Positions 60,833 to 64,000 of a stretch of DNA of 64,000 nucleotides are shown in pieces. Every line of letters starts with the position of its first letter. Within the stretch, counting starts at the first letter, position 1. Location: assembly GCA_013540605.1 (NCBI GenBank), contig JABVCK010000027.1, positions 62,001 to 126,000 on the forward strand, read 5' to 3'. Both the position numbers and the translations under genes were made by a program. Origin of the DNA: Bacillota bacterium. Lineage in GTDB: Bacteria > Bacillota > Clostridia > Ch29. The notes under the pieces were generated by a model. That model had not been told where the DNA came from. It did no database searches and saw nothing but the letters and a program-made list of their open reading frames with translations.

Positions 60833-62089
60833 CTATTTAAGAAATCCCTGGTAGTGCCTCATGAGCATTTGCGCCTCTATCTGTTTCATGGTTTCAAGGG
60901 CCACACCCACGACTATCAGCAGGGCTGTTCCTCCGAAATATATCTTTAACCCGGTAAATTTCATGAGTACAACCGGAATTATTATGATACCCACCAGGAA
61001 GAACGCACCCACCAGGGTTATCCTGTTCAGAACCTTATTTATGAAATCCACGGTAGGCTTACCGGGCCTGATGCCAGGAATAAAACCTCCGTATTTCTTA
61101 AGGTTATTGGCTACTTCTATAGGATTGAAGGTGATCGCCGTATAGAAATAAGTGAAGAAAACAATGAGAATCACCTCAAAAAGCGTGTGCGCAAAGCCCC
61201 CCCATGCAAAATACTTATTCATGAAATTGTAAAACCAGCTATTGGGGAAAAATGCTCCGATGGTCTGCGGAAAAGCAAGAAGCGATGTCGCAAATATTAC
61301 CGGTATTACCCCAGCCTGGTTTACCTTTATTGGGATATGGGTGCTCTGCCCCCCGTACATCTTTCTCCCGACTACCCTTTTCGCGTACTGTACGGGAATC
61401 TTTCTGGTGCCCTGCTGGATAGCAACTACAACTGCTATGATAACAATGGCCAATACTGCAAACAGTATAATCTCCACTATGTTTGTCGTTCCTACTTTGT
61501 AATATTCATATATTACCCTTAAACCGTCCGGCAGCCGGGAAATTATACCCGCAAAGATCAGCAGCGAGATACCGTTTCCTATACCTTTATCGGTGATCTG
61601 TTCACCCAGCCACATAAGAAATGCAGTCCCTGCGGTGAGAGTCAACGCAACTATTGCAATGTTCATGGTAGTTGCACTGTATAAGGCACCCCTTAATCCC
61701 ATGCTCAATGCCACGCTCTGCACCAGGGCAAGAACGACAGTACCATACCTTGTAAACTGGGCGATCTTCTTTCTGCCCTCTTCGCCCTCCTTGGCGAGTT
61801 CTTCCAGCTTAGGAATCGCTATGGTTAAAAGCTGCATAATAATCGACGCCGTAATGTAAGGAGTAATACTGAGCGCGAAAATTGTGAAGTTCTTGAACGC
61901 TCCCCCTGAAACCACATCGAAAAATCCAAGCAGGCCGCCCTTCTCTACGATATTCTGTATTACAGTCTTGTTTATACCGGGAACTGGAATGAACGCCCCT
62001 ACCCTAAATACTACGAGCATAGCAACGGTGAAGGTGATTCTCTTCCTTAAATCGGGAATTTTCCATGCGTTCTTTAAGGTTTCTAACAA
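60833..62089 (-). CDS. secY: Protein translocase subunit SecY
   Basis: A 418-residue channel protein with ten membrane helices. Plug and pore motifs IPVPGINKTV, ITASIIMQLLTIAIPKLE and the late INPIEVANNLKKYGGFIPGIRPG (in part NNLKKYGGFIPGIRPG) are family hallmarks. The start is a TTG at 62089 with GAGGTGA 7 nt upstream, one base after the rplO stop. It forms the secretion channel with SecE/SecG. Confidence 0.98.
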   Translation of the reverse strand: MLETLKNAWKIPDLRKRITFTVAMLVVFRVGAFIPVPGINKTVIQNIVEKGGLLGFFDVVSGGAFKNFTIFALSITPYITASIIMQLLTIAIPKLEELAKEGEEGRKKIAQFTRYGTVVLALVQSVALSMGLRGALYSATTMNIAIVALTLTAGTAFLMWLGEQITDKGIGNGISLLIFAGIISRLPDGLRVIYEYYKVGTTNIVEIILFAVLAIVIIAVVVAIQQGTRKIPVQYAKRVVGRKMYGGQSTHIPIKVNQAGVIPVIFATSLLAFPQTIGAFFPNSWFYNFMNKYFAWGGFAHTLFEVILIVFFTYFYTAITFNPIEVANNLKKYGGFIPGIRPGKPTVDFINKVLNRITLVGAFFLVGIIIIPVVLMKFTGLKIYFGGTALLIVVGVALETMKQIEAQMLMRHYQGFLK

Positions 62090-62090
62090 C

Positions 62091-62531
62091 TTATATCACC
62101 TCAACCTTTCCTCCTGCAGCCTCAATCTTTTCAACTGCTGATTTGCTGAATTTATGGGCTTTGACTGTAAGGTTCTTCTCTATATCTCCCGAGCCAAGGA
62201 TTTTAACCTGGCCATCGGCCTTCTTTATTAATCCTGCCTCAATTAGAAGTTCCGGTGTTACTTCAGTACCGTTTTCGAATATATTAAGCCTATCAAGGTT
62301 CACTATAGCGAATTCTTTCCTGAATATATTGGTAAAACCTCTTTTAGGCAGCCTTCTTTGCAGGGGCATTTGACCGCCTTCGAAACCGGGACGTACTCCT
62401 CCGCCGGAACGGGCTTTCTGGCCCTTGTGTCCCCTGGTTGAAGTTTTCCCGTGACCTGAAGCGGTACCTCTACCCACACGCTTTGCGGATTTTTTTGCTC
62501 CCTCAGCAGGTTTAAGTTCATGCAACTTCAT
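62091..62531 (-). CDS. rplO: 50S ribosomal protein L15
   Basis: A 146-residue protein with the Gly/Arg-rich N-terminus [20 protein letters not shown] and [18 protein letters not shown]. It binds 23S rRNA late in assembly. Encoded between rpmD and secY as usual. Confidence 0.98.
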   Translation of the reverse strand: MKLHELKPAEGAKKSAKRVGRGTASGHGKTSTRGHKGQKARSGGGVRPGFEGGQMPLQRRLPKRGFTNIFRKEFAIVNLDRLNIFENGTEVTPELLIEAGLIKKADGQVKILGSGDIEKNLTVKAHKFSKSAVEKIEAAGGKVEVI

Positions 62532-62543
62532 GGTAACACCTCC

Positions 62544-62726
62544 TTAGTTAACCTCTTCTACCTCTACTAGATGACTTACCTTATTTACCATACCCCGTAT
62601 CTGCGGTGTGTCATCGTGTTCTACTTCCTGTCTTATCTTCCTAAGACCAAGGGCTTCGACCGTAGCCTTTTGGTCCTTCTTGCATCCGATAACGCTTTTC
62701 ACCAGTTTAATTTTTAATTTTGCCAA
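62544..62726 (-). CDS. rpmD: 50S ribosomal protein L30
   Basis: A 60-residue protein with the typical [20 protein letters not shown] start and [15 protein letters not shown] end. Fits between rpsE and rplO. Confidence 0.97.
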   Translation of the reverse strand: MAKLKIKLVKSVIGCKKDQKATVEALGLRKIRQEVEHDDTPQIRGMVNKVSHLVEVEEVN

Positions 62727-62741
62727 GGTTAATCTCCCCCT

Positions 62742-63251
62742 CTAACCCAGTATCTCTTCTACTGATTTTCCTCTTAGCTTAGCTACCTGTTCAACGGTCT
62801 TAAGCCTTGATAATCCTTCCATTGTAGCATTCGCCATGTTTCTGGGATTATTCGAGCCAAGGGATTTTGCCCTAATGTCTCTGATACCTGTACACTCCAA
62901 AACTGCCCTTGTCGGACCGCCGGCAATGATTCCGGTACCTTCTTCGGCCGGCATGAGGATTACCCTGCCTGCGCCAAACCGCCCGACAACCTCATGGGGT
63001 ATTGTTGTTCCTACTATTGGTACTTCTACCATATTCTTTTTCGCATCTTCGATTGCTTTGCGGATAGCCTCGGGCACCTCGACCGCTTTGCCGGAACCGA
63101 TTCCTACTTTTCCGTTCCCGTCTCCTACTACCACCAGAGCGCTGAACCTGAAGTTCCTGCCGCCCTTAACAACTTTGGTAACCCTACCTATATAAACAAC
63201 CTTTTCAACCAGGTCTGACTTGGCTTCGTTGTTTCTTGGCTTGTTTTGCAT
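62742..63251 (-). CDS. rpsE: 30S ribosomal protein S5
   Basis: A 169-residue protein with the N-terminal dsRNA-binding-like domain (about 15-80, [20 protein letters not shown]) and a C-terminal domain ending [19 protein letters not shown]. Important for decoding fidelity. Confidence 0.98.
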   Translation of the reverse strand: MQNKPRNNEAKSDLVEKVVYIGRVTKVVKGGRNFRFSALVVVGDGNGKVGIGSGKAVEVPEAIRKAIEDAKKNMVEVPIVGTTIPHEVVGRFGAGRVILMPAEEGTGIIAGGPTRAVLECTGIRDIRAKSLGSNNPRNMANATMEGLSRLKTVEQVAKLRGKSVEEILG

Positions 63252-63268
63252 TTATCTCCCTCCTTCTC

Positions 63269-63637
63269 CTAGAAGTTTAGACCAGCCTCTCTAGCTGCAT
63301 CTGCCAGGGCTTTAACTCTTCCATGATACTTATATCCGCTTCTGTCAAAAACAACATTGGTGATGCCTTTGTCCAGCGCTCTTTTTGCTACGACTTCCCC
63401 TACAACCTTTGCAGCATCAGTGTTGAAGGTTTTTTCAAGCCTGTTTTTCACTTCTTCATCAAGGGTAGAAGCTGAAAGCAGTGTTACTCCTGCTTTATCA
63501 TCGATGACTTGTGCATAAATATGGTTCAAGCTTCTATATACATTGAGGCGGGGCCTCTCAGTTGTGCCCTGGATTTTTGTCCTTACCCGCAGGTGCCTTT
63601 TCTTCCTTGCCTCATTCTTTACCGGTTTGTTAAACAA
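63269..63637 (-). CDS. rplR: 50S ribosomal protein L18
   Basis: A 122-residue 5S rRNA-binding protein: [35 protein letters not shown] and [23 protein letters not shown]. It lies between rplF and rpsE. Confidence 0.98.
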   Translation of the reverse strand: MFNKPVKNEARKKRHLRVRTKIQGTTERPRLNVYRSLNHIYAQVIDDKAGVTLLSASTLDEEVKNRLEKTFNTDAAKVVGEVVAKRALDKGITNVVFDRSGYKYHGRVKALADAAREAGLNF

Positions 63638-63657
63638 AGCTCTTCACTCCCTTCCAC

Positions 63658-64000
63658 CTATTTACCCGTTTTCCCTTCCTTACGCCTGATACGCTCGAAG
63701 TCATATTTAATACCTTTTCCTTTATATGGCTCAGGCTCTCTTACACTCCTGATCTTTGCGGCATAATTTCCTACCTGCTGTTTATTTATGCCCTTAACAA
63801 CAACTTTGTTGTTTCCTTCAACCTCTACCATAATACCTTCAGGGTCCTCCATCTCAACCGGATGGGAATACCCAACGTTTAGAACCAGTTTTTTCCCTTG
63901 CTTCTGCGCTCTATACCCGACACCGTTGATTTCCAACACCCTCTGGTAACCCTTGGTCACGCCTTCCACCATATTGGCGATAAGCGACCGGGTCAAACCG
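63658..64000 (-). CDS. rplF: 50S ribosomal protein L6 (partial, N-terminus outside)
   Basis: About 114 C-terminal residues are visible, from [20 protein letters not shown] (the second half of L6) to the stop. The reading frame is open to the window edge; the TTG at 63996 is internal, not a start. Upstream genes of the spc operon should follow beyond 64000. Confidence 0.97.
   Translation of the reverse strand, partial: GLTRSLIANMVEGVTKGYQRVLEINGVGYRAQKQGKKLVLNVGYSHPVEMEDPEGIMVEVEGNNKVVVKGINKQQVGNYAAKIRSVREPEPYKGKGIKYDFERIRRKEGKTGK

Noticed and set aside
1-64000. tRNA or rRNA genes
   Set aside because: The non-coding gaps were read for cloverleaf-type arms and TTCGA-containing T-arms; none was convincing.

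Overview
The window reads as the chromosome of an endospore-forming anaerobic Firmicute of class Clostridia. Evidence: the S10/spc/alpha-type ribosomal operon with adk, map, infA, a KOW-domain protein and ecfA1-ecfA2-ecfT-truA-rplM-rpsI after it; the CdaA-CdaR pair; CwlD and GerMN-domain proteins; ferredoxin-linked 2-oxoacid oxidoreductase with Ptb/Buk; a glmS ribozyme, two SAM-I riboswitches, a PyrR attenuator and a c-di-GMP-I riboswitch; and many TTG/GTG starts with strong Shine-Dalgarno sites. No species is assigned.

Layout. 1-5.7 kb (AT-rich, minus strand): the first three genes of a type 3 BREX phage-defence operon (brxF-brxC-pglXI, the last cut by the window edge). 5.8-7.84 kb: an intact IS1634-family insertion sequence. 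7.845-8.24 kb: a roughly 400-bp element with Tn7-like ends and no genes, 25 bp downstream of the glmS stop codon, i.e. in the classical attTn7 position. 8.27-11.9 kb: glmS with its ribozyme, and glmM. 12.2-18.9 kb: two convergent SAM-riboswitch operons. The plus-strand one encodes an aspartate-semialdehyde-type homocysteine system (COG1900, NIL-ferredoxin, UPF0280). The minus-strand one encodes MetH lacking its activation domain, MetF, and a stand-alone activation-domain protein. Together they would make homocysteine from sulfide and methylate it.

19.1-20.6 kb: a cysteine-desulfurase-like enzyme. 20.6-27.1 kb: a minus-strand operon buk-ptb-buk-ATPase-korDABC, likely 2-oxoacid oxidation to acyl-CoA, acyl-phosphate and acid plus ATP, behind a sigma-54 promoter with a large palindromic upstream site. 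The next operon (cdaA-cdaR-FAD dehydrogenase-sigma-54 activator) ends in the activator gene that probably binds this site. 32.9-45.3 kb: mostly plus-strand envelope and signalling genes (BON protein, two-component system, GerMN lipoprotein, L,D-transpeptidase, DUF1576, asparaginase, an lplA remnant, membrane proteins, a c-di-GMP riboswitch with a 32-residue membrane microprotein, and an HD-GYP protein). 45.3-51.3 kb: mrp, AmmeMemoRadiSam genes, cwlD, and a uracil permease behind a PyrR attenuator. 51.5-64 kb: ribosomal-protein, secretion and ECF-transport genes, ending inside rplF.

The strongest unusual signals are the cargo-less Tn7-like element at glmS, the c-di-GMP riboswitch plus microprotein unit with a 19-nt duplication inside the aptamer, the sigma-54 palindrome, four degenerate 7-bp-period arrays between genes, and a structured 136-bp inverted-repeat element near rpsI.
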